Shown piece by piece: positions 18,034 through 27,017 of a stretch of 64,000 nt of DNA. Under the pieces are notes generated by a model that worked only from the letters and a program-made list of their open reading frames with translations, was not told where the DNA came from and did not search any database. Numbering within the stretch: the first letter of the stretch is position 1; every line of letters starts with the position of its first letter. A program made the translations under genes and the position numbers. Origin of the DNA: Nonomuraea solani (GTDB lineage: Bacteria; Actinomycetota; Actinomycetes; Streptosporangiales; Streptosporangiaceae); the NCBI RefSeq assembly GCF_900108335.1, contig NZ_FNVT01000013.1, positions 265,494-329,493 on the forward strand. Reading direction: 5' to 3'.

Positions 18034-19446
18034 TTAGAACGGGCCGCGCTGCCAAGGACCCCAGATGGCGATGGACATGCCCTGCCTGGCCTGGATGTTG
18101 ACGTAGAGCGTGTGCCCGCCGGGACCGAACGTGGACCCGGCGAACTCGGCGCCCGGGTCGCCCGAGATGGGCTCCAGGCGGCTGAAGTCGAAGATCTCAC
18201 CGGCCTTGGTGACGCCGCGCAGGTAGTTGTCGCCGTCGCCGTCTTCACACAGCACCAGCGTGCCGCGCTTGCTGGCCGTCACGTTGTCGGGCAGGTCGAG
18301 GACGGACGAGCGGGGCGACTCGTAGACGAGCTTGAGCCGGCCGCTCCACGTCTCGTACGCCCACACCTGCCCCCGTCCGTCGCCGAACCCGTCGGGCGCC
18401 GTGTCACCCGTCGCGGTGGCGCCGCCCTGGGTGGAGACGAAGTAGATCGTGCCCTGGTGGTGCACCGCCCCTTCCAGCCTGGCGAAGATGGCCGCGCCCT
18501 CTTCCCTGCCCTGCCGGCCCACGGCCTGGACGACCTCGTCGTTGGTGGGCCTGCCCCTGAAGGCGGGGTCGGGGTCGTCGATGTCCACCCAGGTGGTCGC
18601 GTACGCGGCGCCGGGGCGCTGCCCCAGGGACAGGTCCTTGCGCTTGGCGCCCTTGACGGCGAGCATCTGCAGCCTGCCGCCGTCGAGCAGCCGCCCGGCC
18701 AGCACCGGGTGCTTGGGCGGCAGGTAGCGGTAGAAGCCGGACGGGAAGGCGAAGTTGTCCTCGGTGAGGTAGATCGCCCCGGACGAGGGGTCGAAGGCCG
18801 CCGACTCGTGCGGGAAGCGGCCGGCCGACCTGATCGGCCTGGCGGTGGCGGCCCGGCCGACGGGCACCTCGAAGATGTAGCCGTGCTTCTCGGTCAGCTT
18901 GGAGTTGTCGCCGCCGGAGAAGTCGTCGGCCACATCGGGCCCGTTGACCGTCTCCTCGCAGCTCACCCAGGCCCGCCAGACCATCGGGCCGCCCGAGCAG
19001 TTCATCATGGTGCCGTTCAGCGAGGGGGCGCTGTTGATCACCTCGCCGTAGCGGGTGACCCGCAGCGTCGAGGTGCCGCCGCCGGCCATGGGGTCGTAGG
19101 CGCGGTCCTTGTCGCCGAACGCGCCCACGGGCCCGTTGACCTCGTGGTTGCGGATCAGGACGGCGCTGCCCTTGGGGCCTGCGAAGGCGGCCATGCCGTC
19201 GTGGCGGCCCGGCACGATGGATCCGTCGGTGAACTTGTCGCCGGCCACGCTGAACGAGCGATATTTGAACCCGTCGGGCAGGTGCAGCCGCACCTTCCCG
19301 TCACGCAGATCGCGTACGGGCCGCAGCGGGCCATAGCCTCGCACCGGCTTGACGCCGCCCTGCGCCGCGGCACACGCGACCCCGGCGAAGGGCCCGGCGA
19401 CCCCGGCGGCGGCGACCACACTGGTGATGAAGCGACGACGGTCCAC
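18034..19446 (-). CDS. Tat-exported PhoX-family (DUF839) phosphatase-like protein
   Basis: About 470 residues from GTG at 19446, which has a GGAGG site; an extended upstream frame lacks these. The N-terminus DRRRFITSVVAAAGVAG is a twin-arginine signal followed by an Ala-rich cleavage region. The body is a beta-propeller-like PhoX/DUF839 protein: IRNHEVNGP, SCEETVNGP and the ACYTE-like ITYLTEDNF-type blades are seen. PhoX enzymes are calcium/iron alkaline phosphatases; whether this one is catalytic cannot be told by eye. Upstream it is divergent from coaA. Confidence 0.88.
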   Translation of the reverse strand: MDRRRFITSVVAAAGVAGPFAGVACAAAQGGVKPVRGYGPLRPVRDLRDGKVRLHLPDGFKYRSFSVAGDKFTDGSIVPGRHDGMAAFAGPKGSAVLIRNHEVNGPVGAFGDKDRAYDPMAGGGTSTLRVTRYGEVINSAPSLNGTMMNCSGGPMVWRAWVSCEETVNGPDVADDFSGGDNSKLTEKHGYIFEVPVGRAATARPIRSAGRFPHESAAFDPSSGAIYLTEDNFAFPSGFYRYLPPKHPVLAGRLLDGGRLQMLAVKGAKRKDLSLGQRPGAAYATTWVDIDDPDPAFRGRPTNDEVVQAVGRQGREEGAAIFARLEGAVHHQGTIYFVSTQGGATATGDTAPDGFGDGRGQVWAYETWSGRLKLVYESPRSSVLDLPDNVTASKRGTLVLCEDGDGDNYLRGVTKAGEIFDFSRLEPISGDPGAEFAGSTFGPGGHTLYVNIQARQGMSIAIWGPWQRGPF

Positions 19447-19610
19447 GGAACCTCCCGGTCCGAACAGTAGCCGCCGACAAACCCTCACATACCTGATTCG
19501 CCAAGACCCATGTTCCTTCCCCGAACTGAGTCTCGGTAATCCCACGTCTTTATCCACAGGCTGTGGATCCACAGAGCGCCCCCGCCAAGATCCGGTTTGC
19601 CGCGCATCGC

Positions 19611-19616
19611 TACGCT
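19611..19616 (+). promoter_or_regulatory. -10 element implying a leaderless coaA transcript
   Basis: TACGCT ends six bases before the GTG start of coaA and there is no Shine-Dalgarno sequence. The start codon would be at or next to the transcription start. The -35 region is not convincing. Confidence 0.45.
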
Positions 19617-19622
19617 GCCTAG

Positions 19623-20540
19623 GTGAATAACGGCTACGTGGAACTGAGCAGGGAGCGGTGGAGCGAGCTCCGCAAGAACACGCCCTTGACTCTCACCGCA
19701 GACGAGCTGGAAGAGCTACGCGGCGTCGACGACCCCATCGACCTCACCGAGGTCACGGACATCTACCTCCCTCTGACCAGGCTGCTCAACCTGCACTTCA
19801 CCGGGTCCAAGCAGCGCAGCAGCGTGCTGAGCGCGTTCCTCGGGCACTCCGACCGGCGCGTCCCCTACATCCTGGGCATCGCGGGCAGCGTCGCCGTCGG
19901 CAAGTCGACGACGGCCCGGCTCCTGCACACCCTCCTGGCCCGCTGGCCCGAGCATCCGCACGTGGAGCTGATCACCACCGACAGCTTCCTCTACCCCAAC
20001 GCGGTGCTGGAGGCCAAGGGGATCATGCACCGCAAGGGCTTCCCCGAGAGCTACGACCGGCGGGCGCTGGTCAGGTTCGTGGCCGAGGTGAAGGCGGGGG
20101 CGGCGGAGGTGCACGCCCCGATCTACAGCCACTTGGAGTACGACATCGTCCCCGACGCCACCCAGGTGGTGAAAAATCCTGACATCTTGATCATCGAGGG
20201 CCTCAACGTCCTCCAGCCGGCCCCGCCCACGTCCCTCGCGGTCAACGACTACTTCGACTTCTCCATCTACGTGGACGCCAAGATCGAGGACATCCGCACC
20301 TGGTACGTCGAGCGCTTCCACAAACTCCGCCGCACCGCCTTCGAGGACCCGAAGTCGTACTTCCGGCACATCGCCGAACTGTCCTACGACGAGGCCACCG
20401 ACTTCGCCGTCAACGTCTGGCGCGACATCAACGAACGTAACCTGGTCGAGAACATCGCGCCCACCAGGGGCCGGGCCGACCTGGTGCTCAAGAAGGGCGC
20501 GGACCACTCGGTACGGCGCGTACGGCTGCGCCAGAACTGA
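19623..20540 (+). CDS. coaA: pantothenate kinase type I
   Basis: 305 residues. P-loop GIAGSVAVGKSTTARLL near residues 89-105, and the family motifs LITTDSFLYPN and KGFPESYD follow. It catalyses the first step of coenzyme A synthesis, phosphorylation of pantothenate. Start taken as GTG at 19623 because the next residues match family N-termini and the upstream -10 fits a leaderless transcript. Its 3' end overlaps a possible small gene on the other strand. Confidence 0.97.
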   Translation: MNNGYVELSRERWSELRKNTPLTLTADELEELRGVDDPIDLTEVTDIYLPLTRLLNLHFTGSKQRSSVLSAFLGHSDRRVPYILGIAGSVAVGKSTTARLLHTLLARWPEHPHVELITTDSFLYPNAVLEAKGIMHRKGFPESYDRRALVRFVAEVKAGAAEVHAPIYSHLEYDIVPDATQVVKNPDILIIEGLNVLQPAPPTSLAVNDYFDFSIYVDAKIEDIRTWYVERFHKLRRTAFEDPKSYFRHIAELSYDEATDFAVNVWRDINERNLVENIAPTRGRADLVLKKGADHSVRRVRLRQN

Positions 20541-20646
20541 ACGCCTCCTCGAACAGATAGCGCCCGAACCTGCCCCCGCACTCCTGGTCGTCGATACCGG
20601 CGAACCAGCACTCCGCACCGTCGTCGTGGCACATGAACCGGATCAT
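20488..20646 (-). CDS. candidate small cysteine-containing protein
   Basis: A 52-residue frame starting at ATG 20646, antisense to the end of coaA for its last 53 bases. The first 39 codons, mostly in otherwise non-coding DNA, have about 85 percent G or C at the third position. The product has three cysteines (MCHDD, AECWF, QECGG) and a Gly-Arg-Phe rich centre. The ribosome site is weak. I recognise no family; this is a plausible but unproven small gene. Confidence 0.35.
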   Translation of the reverse strand: MIRFMCHDDGAECWFAGIDDQECGGRFGRYLFEEAFSSGAAVRAVPSGPRPS

Positions 20647-20701
20647 GTGAGAAAGCCTCGCGTAGCGCGGTCAACGCATCGTCAACGTCCGATCGACGAC
20701 A

Positions 20702-21637
20702 ATGACACCCGTGCTACATCTGCGACTGATCTGCCCGGCCGCACGAACCCCCGAGGCGACGGCGGTGCTGGAGGAGTGCCCGGGCGTCACCAACATCGTC
20801 GTCCTGCCGGGGGCCGCCCGCTCGCCGAAAGGCGACGTGATCTTCTGCGACGCGGCGCGCGAGTCGGCGAACGAGGTGTTCGGCAAGCTCAAATGGCTGG
20901 AGACGGAGGGCTCCATCGCCGTCGAGCAGGTGGACCTGTCGCTGTCCGCGGCCGCGGCCGAGGCCGTCGAGGAGGCGCCGGGCGAGCCCGACGACGCGGT
21001 GATCTGGGAGGAGCTGGAGCACCGGGTCTCCGCCGAGTCCCGGATCACGTGGGCGTACCTGGCCTTCTTCGCCATCGCCACACAGTTGTCCGGCATCGGC
21101 GTGCTCCAGAACTCGATCATCCTGATGGTCGGCGCGATGGTGCTCGGGCCGGAGTTCGGCGCGGTCGCGGCCATCTGCTTCGGCCTGCTGCGGCGCAGGT
21201 GGCGGCTGATCGTGGCCGCGTTCAGGACGCTGGTCGTCGGATTCACGGTGGCGATCGCGATCACGTTCGCCTGCGCGCTCGTCTCCACCTGGCTCGGCTG
21301 GATCGACATCCACAACCTGGACACCAACCAGGAGGTGCAGTTCATCGTCAAACCCGACCGCTGGTCGTTCATCGTGGCGCTGCTGGCGGGCGCGGCCGGG
21401 GTGCTCTCGGTGACGGCGGGCAAGTCGTCGGCGCTGATCGGCGTCTTCATCTCGGTCACCACGGTGCCCGCGGCCGGCTACGCGGCCGTGGCGCTCGCGC
21501 TCGGCGCCTGGGACGAGGTCACGGCGTCGGTCTCCCAGCTCGGGCTCAACATCGTGGGAATGATCATCGCGGGCACCCTCACCTTGCTGGTCCAGAAGAA
21601 ATTCTGGCCTCAAGTAGGACACCGTTCATCCATCTGA
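20702..21637 (+). CDS. DUF389 membrane protein
   Basis: 311 residues. A small N-terminal alpha/beta domain (1-110) precedes about six membrane helices (about 118-300), including GVLQNSIILMVGAMVLGPEFGA, the core of the DUF389 family. Function of the family is not established; transport or stress roles have been suggested. ATG at 20702. It is separated by 40 bases from the ABC transporter operon, and could be co-transcribed with it. Confidence 0.88.
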   Translation: MTPVLHLRLICPAARTPEATAVLEECPGVTNIVVLPGAARSPKGDVIFCDAARESANEVFGKLKWLETEGSIAVEQVDLSLSAAAAEAVEEAPGEPDDAVIWEELEHRVSAESRITWAYLAFFAIATQLSGIGVLQNSIILMVGAMVLGPEFGAVAAICFGLLRRRWRLIVAAFRTLVVGFTVAIAITFACALVSTWLGWIDIHNLDTNQEVQFIVKPDRWSFIVALLAGAAGVLSVTAGKSSALIGVFISVTTVPAAGYAAVALALGAWDEVTASVSQLGLNIVGMIIAGTLTLLVQKKFWPQVGHRSSI

Positions 21638-21677
21638 ACGAGGCCACGGGCCTGACCCGCCCGGTAGGGTCCGGCAC

Positions 21678-22586
21678 ATGCACATCCTCGCCACCGAGGG
21701 CCTGACCAAGCGCTTCCCCACCGTCACCGCGATCGATGAGCTCACGGTCACCGTGGGGCCCGGCGTGACCGGTCTGGTCGGAGCGAACGGCGCGGGAAAG
21801 TCGACGCTGATCAAGATCCTGCTCGGCCTGTTGCCGCCGAGCGGCGGCACCGCCCGGGTCCTCGACCTGGACATCGCCGGCCAGGGCGCCGAGATCCGCA
21901 GGCTCGTCGGCTACATGCCCGAGCACGAATGCCTTCCCCCCGACGTCTCCGCCACCGAGTTGGTCGTCCACTTCGCGCGCATGTCCGGGCTGCCCCGAAC
22001 CGCCGCGCGTGAGCGCGCCGCCGACGTCCTGCGCCATGTCGGCCTGGCCGAAGAGCGCTACCGCGCGATCGGCGGCTACTCCACCGGCATGAAGCAGCGC
22101 GTCAAGCTGGCCCAGGCCCTCGTGCACGACCCCAAACTGATCTTCCTCGACGAGCCCACCAACGGGCTCGACCCCCGCGGCCGCGACGAGATGCTGACGC
22201 TGATCAGGCGCATCGGCACCGAGTTCGGCATCAGCGTGCTCGTCACCTCCCACCTGCTGGGTGAGCTGGAGCGCATCTGCGACCACGTGATCGTCATCGA
22301 CGCCGGGCGGCTGCTGCGCTCGTCGGCGATCGGCGAGTTCACCCAGGGCACGCAGACCGTGACGGTGGAGGTCGACGAGGGCCTCGACGGCCTGTCCGCC
22401 CGGCTGGCCGCCGACGGCCAGACCGTCTCCCAGCAGGGACGCATGCTGGTGGTCAAGGTGCTCGGCCCTGAGACGTTCGACGCGATCCGCGACGCCGCCG
22501 TCGACCTCGACCTCTGCCTGATCCGCCTCGAAGAGGGACGCCACCGCATCGAGGACGTCTTCAGGGACGAGGTGGCCCATGTCTGA
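21678..22586 (+). CDS. ABC transporter ATP-binding protein (first pair)
   Basis: 302 residues. Walker A GANGAGKST, signature YSTGMKQRVKLAQALVHDP and Walker B LIFLDEPTNGLD are all intact; the H-loop is in VTSHLLGELE. It belongs to the ABC-2 exporter type. The stop overlaps the permease start by eight bases, so the pair is translationally coupled. Substrate unknown. Confidence 0.94.
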   Translation: MHILATEGLTKRFPTVTAIDELTVTVGPGVTGLVGANGAGKSTLIKILLGLLPPSGGTARVLDLDIAGQGAEIRRLVGYMPEHECLPPDVSATELVVHFARMSGLPRTAARERAADVLRHVGLAEERYRAIGGYSTGMKQRVKLAQALVHDPKLIFLDEPTNGLDPRGRDEMLTLIRRIGTEFGISVLVTSHLLGELERICDHVIVIDAGRLLRSSAIGEFTQGTQTVTVEVDEGLDGLSARLAADGQTVSQQGRMLVVKVLGPETFDAIRDAAVDLDLCLIRLEEGRHRIEDVFRDEVAHV

Positions 22587-23439
22587 GATCTACGACATCG
22601 GCTATCGCCACTACGACGGCCCCCGGCTCGGCCGCGGCCACTCCACCAGGGCGCTGCTCGTGCACACCCTGCGCGGCATCTTCGGCCTGGGCCGCCCGGC
22701 GCGCAGCAAGATCATCCCGTTCGCCCTGGTCGGCATCATGATCCTGCCCGCCGTCGTGAGCATCGCCATGATGGCCCTGATCAAGCAGATCGGCATCCCC
22801 TACAGCGGGTTCGCCGTCGTCATGCAGGCCGTGGTGGCGATCTTCCTGGCCGCGCAGGCGCCCACGGTGGTCGCCCCCGACCTGCGCTACCGCACCCTGC
22901 CCCTCTACCTGTCACGGCCCGTCTCGATCACCGAGTACGTGGGCGCCAAGGTGACGGCGATGGCCGTGGCGGTGTTCGCGCTGATCGCGGTGCCGCTCAC
23001 ACTCACCTACGTGGGTGAGCTGGTCGTGGACATGCCCGGCCCGCCGGCCACCGGCGAATACGCCGGTGCCATGCTCACGGCCGCGCTGCTGGCGGTGCTG
23101 CTGTCGTCGTTCGGGCTGGCGCTGGCCTCGCTCACGCCGCGGCGCGGGCTCGGCGTGGCGTCGGTGATCACCGTCTACCTGCTGGCGTCCGCCTCGGTGC
23201 CGCTGATCTACGCCACGCTGTCCTCGACGGGCAACGAGAGCGCCGCCGCCTGGGCGTGGCTGATCAACCCGTTCTGGCTGACGGACTCCGTACAGGTGTG
23301 GTTGTTCAACACCCCGCCACACTCCATCGAGGGCGGCGCCTATCCCAGCGGCCCGGCCTCCGCGCTGGTCCTGGTGCTGCTGATCGGCGCCGGTCTCGCC
23401 GCCCTGGCGCTGCGCTACAGGAAGGCGGCCGCGCGGTGA
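22579..23439 (+). CDS. ABC-2 type transporter permease (first pair)
   Basis: 286 residues with about six membrane helices after a cytoplasmic N-terminus (MSEIYDIGYRHYDG, typical of this permease family). It would form the channel with the preceding ATPase. The stop TGA overlaps the GTG of the next ATPase (GTGA). Confidence 0.9.
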   Translation: MSEIYDIGYRHYDGPRLGRGHSTRALLVHTLRGIFGLGRPARSKIIPFALVGIMILPAVVSIAMMALIKQIGIPYSGFAVVMQAVVAIFLAAQAPTVVAPDLRYRTLPLYLSRPVSITEYVGAKVTAMAVAVFALIAVPLTLTYVGELVVDMPGPPATGEYAGAMLTAALLAVLLSSFGLALASLTPRRGLGVASVITVYLLASASVPLIYATLSSTGNESAAAWAWLINPFWLTDSVQVWLFNTPPHSIEGGAYPSGPASALVLVLLIGAGLAALALRYRKAAAR

Positions 23440-24350
23440 AGATCGAGCTCTCGCAGGTGTCCCGCTGGTACGGCAACGTGGTCGCCGTCAACGACGTGAC
23501 GATGACGATCGGCCCGGGCGTCACCGGCCTGCTCGGCCCCAACGGCGCGGGCAAGTCGACGCTCCTGCACATGATGGCCGGCTTCCTGGCCCCGTCGGGC
23601 GGCTCGGTCACGCTGGACGGCACGACGGTGTGGAAGAACCACCAGATTTACCGAAATATCGGCTTAGTTCCGGAACGGGAGGGCGTGTACGGCTTCCTGA
23701 CCGGCTGGCAGTTCGTGCTCTCCGCCGCCCGCCTCCACAACCTCTCCGACCCCGAACAGGCCGCCCGCAAGGCCCTGGCCACGGTGGAGATGGAGGAGCC
23801 GAAGGACCGCCGGGTGGAGACGTACTCGAAGGGCATGCGCCAGCGCGTCAAGGTGGCGGCGGCGCTCGTCCACGACCCGGCCGTGCTGCTGCTCGACGAG
23901 CCGTTCAACGGCATGGACCCCCGCCAGCGCCTGCACCTCATGGACCTGATCCAGCGCATGGGCGCGGACGGCAGGACCATCCTGTTCAGCTCCCACATCC
24001 TGGAGGAGGTCGAACGGGTCGCCCAGCACATCGAGGTGCTCGTGGCGGGGCGGCACGCGGCGTCCGGCAACTTCCGCGAGATCCGCCGGCTGATGACCGA
24101 CCGGCCGCACCTGTTCATGATCCGATCCAGTGACGACCGGCGGCTGGCCGCCGCGCTCGTCCGCGACGAGTCGACCGGCGGCATCACGCTGCGCCCCGAC
24201 GGGCTGGAGGTCCAGGCCACCGAGTTCCGCCGGTTCGCCAAGCTGCTCCCCCGGGTCGCCAAGGCCGAGGGCGTACGCCTGCACCAGGTCTCCCCGGCGG
24301 ACGAAGACCTGGAGAGCGTCTTCTCCTACCTGATCAACAGGAGCACCTGA
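23436..24350 (+). CDS. ABC transporter ATP-binding protein (second pair)
   Basis: About 304 residues from GTG at 23436, chosen because it overlaps the permease stop; the frame extends further upstream without coding signal. Walker A GPNGAGKST, signature YSKGMRQRVKVAAALVHDP and Walker B LLLDEPFNGMD are intact. It is a close relative of the first ATPase (similar spacing and the same KGMRQRVK motif), which suggests an internal duplication of the ATPase/permease unit. Confidence 0.93.
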   Translation: MKIELSQVSRWYGNVVAVNDVTMTIGPGVTGLLGPNGAGKSTLLHMMAGFLAPSGGSVTLDGTTVWKNHQIYRNIGLVPEREGVYGFLTGWQFVLSAARLHNLSDPEQAARKALATVEMEEPKDRRVETYSKGMRQRVKVAAALVHDPAVLLLDEPFNGMDPRQRLHLMDLIQRMGADGRTILFSSHILEEVERVAQHIEVLVAGRHAASGNFREIRRLMTDRPHLFMIRSSDDRRLAAALVRDESTGGITLRPDGLEVQATEFRRFAKLLPRVAKAEGVRLHQVSPADEDLESVFSYLINRST

Positions 24351-25066
24351 TGAACACCGTGGTAGCGGGCATCACCTACCGTGCCCTGCTGGGCCGCCGG
24401 CGCATCGTCCTGCTCCTGCTGCTCCCGCTCGCCCTGATCGGCCTGGCCGTGCTGCTGCGCGTGTTCGGCGCCACCGACCAGCGCACGGCCGTGGAGCTGA
24501 TGACGAGCTTCGCCATCGGCACCATGCTCCCGTTGCTGGGCCTGATCGCGGGCACGGGCGTCATCGCCCCGGAGATCGACGACGGGACGATCCTGCACCT
24601 GATGTCCAAGCCGATCTCGCGCCCGGTCATCGCCCAGACGAAGTTCCTGGTGGCGGCCTCGCTGCTGGCGATCTTCGCGGCCGTCCCGACCTACGTGGCG
24701 GCCTGGATCCTGCTCGGCAACGAGGACGGCATCGCCACCGGGTTCGCCGTGGGCTCGCTGGTGGCCGGCATCGCGTACGCCGCCGTCTTCCTGCTGCTCG
24801 GCGTCGTCACCCGGCACGCGGTCACGATCGGCGTCATCTACGCGCTGGTCTGGGAGAGCCTGGTGGGCAACCTGCTCGTCGGTGCCCGCAAGTTCTCGAT
24901 CCAGCGATGGGGGCAGTCGATCGCCGACCAGATCTCCGGCTCGCCGTTCTTCCAGTCGGACGTCACGCTGAGCTTCGCCGTACCGGCGCTGATCATCGTC
25001 ACTGTGGGCGCGGTCTTCCTGGCCGGTCAGCGGCTGCGCTCGTTCTCCCTCACGGGCGACGAATAA
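24350..25066 (+). CDS. ABC-2 type transporter permease (second pair)
   Basis: 238 residues with about six membrane helices, first near residues 20-38. ATG overlaps the preceding stop by one base. The segment APEIDDGTILHLMSKPISR before helix 3 is typical of ABC-2 permeases. Last gene of the operon, followed by a bidirectional terminator. Confidence 0.9.
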   Translation: MNTVVAGITYRALLGRRRIVLLLLLPLALIGLAVLLRVFGATDQRTAVELMTSFAIGTMLPLLGLIAGTGVIAPEIDDGTILHLMSKPISRPVIAQTKFLVAASLLAIFAAVPTYVAAWILLGNEDGIATGFAVGSLVAGIAYAAVFLLLGVVTRHAVTIGVIYALVWESLVGNLLVGARKFSIQRWGQSIADQISGSPFFQSDVTLSFAVPALIIVTVGAVFLAGQRLRSFSLTGDE

Positions 25067-25071
25067 ACCAA

Positions 25072-25107
25072 AACGGCGGCCCGCGGGATCACCCGCGGGC
25101 CGCCGTT
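25072..25107. terminator. bidirectional terminator between the ABC operon and glmM
   Basis: Perfect 16-bp inverted repeat (25072-25087 and 25092-25107) with a 4-base loop, lying between two convergent transcripts. Confidence 0.9.
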
Positions 25108-25118
25108 CGTGTTCGTGT

Positions 25119-26465
25119 TCAGACGCAGGCTGTACGCACCACGTCGGCCAGCCGCCCCGCGACCTGCGTGGCGTGCTCCTCCGACGCGGCCTCGACCATG
25201 ACCCGGATCATCGGCTCGGTCCCGCTCGGCCTGATCAGGACCCGGCCCGTCTCCCCCAGCTCCGCCTCCGCCTGCGCGACGGCGGCCACGAGCTCGGGCA
25301 CGGACGACTTGCCCCGGTCCACGTCCTTGACGTTGATCAGGATCTGCGGCAGCGGCGTCATCACCGCGGCCAGCTCCTTCAGCGGCACGCCCGACTTGGC
25401 CACCACGCCCAGCAGATGGAGCGAGGTGAGCAGGCCGTCGCCCGTGGTGGCGTGGTCGAGCATGATGACGTGCCCCGACTGCTCGCCGCCCAGGTTGAAG
25501 CCGTCGGACTTCATCCGCTCCAGCACGTAGCGGTCGCCCACCGCGGTCTCCACCACGGTGATGCCCGCCTCGCGCATGGCCAGCTTGAAGCCCAGGTTGG
25601 ACATCACGGTCGCGACCACGGTGTCCTTGGACAGCAGGCCCTCGCCGTGCATGGCGGCGGCCAGGATGGCCATGATGTGGTCACCGTCGATGATCGCGCC
25701 CGTGTGGTCGACGGCCAGGCAGCGGTCGGCGTCGCCGTCGTAGGCCACGCCCAGGTCGGCCCCGCGCGACACGACCACCTGCCGGAGCTTGTCCATGTGG
25801 GTGGAGCCGTGGCCGGCGTTGATGTTCAGGCCGTCCGGCCTGGCACCGATGGCCTCGACCCGCGCTCCCGCCCGGACCAGCGCCTCGGGCGCCACCATGT
25901 GGGCGGCCCCGTGGGCACAGTCGACCACGATGTTGAGACCGTCGAGGGCCCCGTTGAGCGTGGTCAGCACGTGGGAGATGTAGCGGTCGGCCTCCCCGTA
26001 CGCGTCGCGCACCCGGCCCACGCCGGAGCCGACGGGGAAGCTCCACTTCTCGCCCAGCCGTCGCTCGATCTCGTCCTCGACCACGTCGGACAGCTTGAAG
26101 CCGCCGCGGGCCAGGAACTTGATGCCGTTGTCGGGCGCCGCGTTGTGCGAGGCCGACAACATGACGCCGAGGTCGGCGCCGAGCGCGGCGGTGAGGTGGG
26201 CGACGGCCGGGGTGGGCAGCACGCCGAGGCGCAGCACGTCCACTCCAGACGCCGCGAGGCCGGCGACCACTGCGGCCTCGAGAAATTCTCCCGAGGCACG
26301 CGGGTCCCGGCCTACGACCGCTACCGGACGGCGTCCGGTAGCGGCGAACGCGCCCGCATCGCCGAGGATGTGCGCCGCCGCCACGGACAGGTCCATGGCG
26401 AGCTGCGCCGTGAGGTCGCGACCAGCGACCCCACGTACCCCGTCGGTGCCGAAAAGGCGCGCCAA
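25119..26465 (-). CDS. glmM: phosphoglucosamine mutase
   Basis: 448 residues from TTG at 26465, giving the standard MARLFGTDGVRG N-terminus. The serine phosphorylated during catalysis is Ser106 in LSASHN, and the metal-binding loop DGDADRCL is present. It converts glucosamine-6-phosphate to glucosamine-1-phosphate for UDP-GlcNAc and cell-wall synthesis. The TTG begins one base after the rpsI stop, so translation is probably coupled, giving an rplM-rpsI-glmM operon. Confidence 0.96.
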   Translation of the reverse strand: MARLFGTDGVRGVAGRDLTAQLAMDLSVAAAHILGDAGAFAATGRRPVAVVGRDPRASGEFLEAAVVAGLAASGVDVLRLGVLPTPAVAHLTAALGADLGVMLSASHNAAPDNGIKFLARGGFKLSDVVEDEIERRLGEKWSFPVGSGVGRVRDAYGEADRYISHVLTTLNGALDGLNIVVDCAHGAAHMVAPEALVRAGARVEAIGARPDGLNINAGHGSTHMDKLRQVVVSRGADLGVAYDGDADRCLAVDHTGAIIDGDHIMAILAAAMHGEGLLSKDTVVATVMSNLGFKLAMREAGITVVETAVGDRYVLERMKSDGFNLGGEQSGHVIMLDHATTGDGLLTSLHLLGVVAKSGVPLKELAAVMTPLPQILINVKDVDRGKSSVPELVAAVAQAEAELGETGRVLIRPSGTEPMIRVMVEAASEEHATQVAGRLADVVRTACV

Positions 26466-26466
26466 T

Positions 26467-26991
26467 TTAGCGCTTGCTGTACTGCGGAGCCTTACGGGCC
26501 TTCTTGAGACCGTACTTCTTCCGCTCCGTGGCGCGAGCGTCACGGGTGAGGAAGCCGGCCTTCTTCAGCGGCGGGCGGTTGACCTCGACGTCCAGGATCG
26601 CCAGGGCGCGGGACAGGCCCATGCGCAGCGCGCCGGCCTGACCGGTCACGCCGCCGCCGTCGATGCGCGCGATGATGTCGAACGCCTCTTCGGCACCGAG
26701 CACCACGAAGGGCTCGTTGACGATCTGCTGGTGGACCTTGTTCGGGAAGTAGGCGTCCAGCGAACGACCGTTGATCGTCCACTTACCGGTGCCGGGGACG
26801 ATGCGCACGCGGGCGATCGCCTCCTTGCGGCGGCCGGTGCCGTACGAGTTGCCCGTGGTGACGGGCTTACGCACGGGAGCGTCAGCGCTGGCGGTGGACT
26901 CGGTGGTGTATTCGGACGGGAACTCCTCGCCGGAGAAGTCCTCCACCTCGGCCGTCTCGACGACCGTCTCGACACCAGTGGGCTCAGCCAC
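26467..26991 (-). CDS. rpsI: 30S ribosomal protein S9
   Basis: 174 residues. The N-terminal 45 residues are an acidic extension common in actinobacteria (Glu/Thr/Val rich). The S9 core follows: GTGRRKEAIARVRIVPGTG and the C-terminal KKARKAPQYSKR tail, whose final Lys-Arg reaches the P-site tRNA. Downstream of rplM by 26 bases. Confidence 0.98.
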   Translation of the reverse strand: MAEPTGVETVVETAEVEDFSGEEFPSEYTTESTASADAPVRKPVTTGNSYGTGRRKEAIARVRIVPGTGKWTINGRSLDAYFPNKVHQQIVNEPFVVLGAEEAFDIIARIDGGGVTGQAGALRMGLSRALAILDVEVNRPPLKKAGFLTRDARATERKKYGLKKARKAPQYSKR

Positions 26992-27017
26992 GGTTCTCCT
27001 CTAAATCTTTCGAACTA

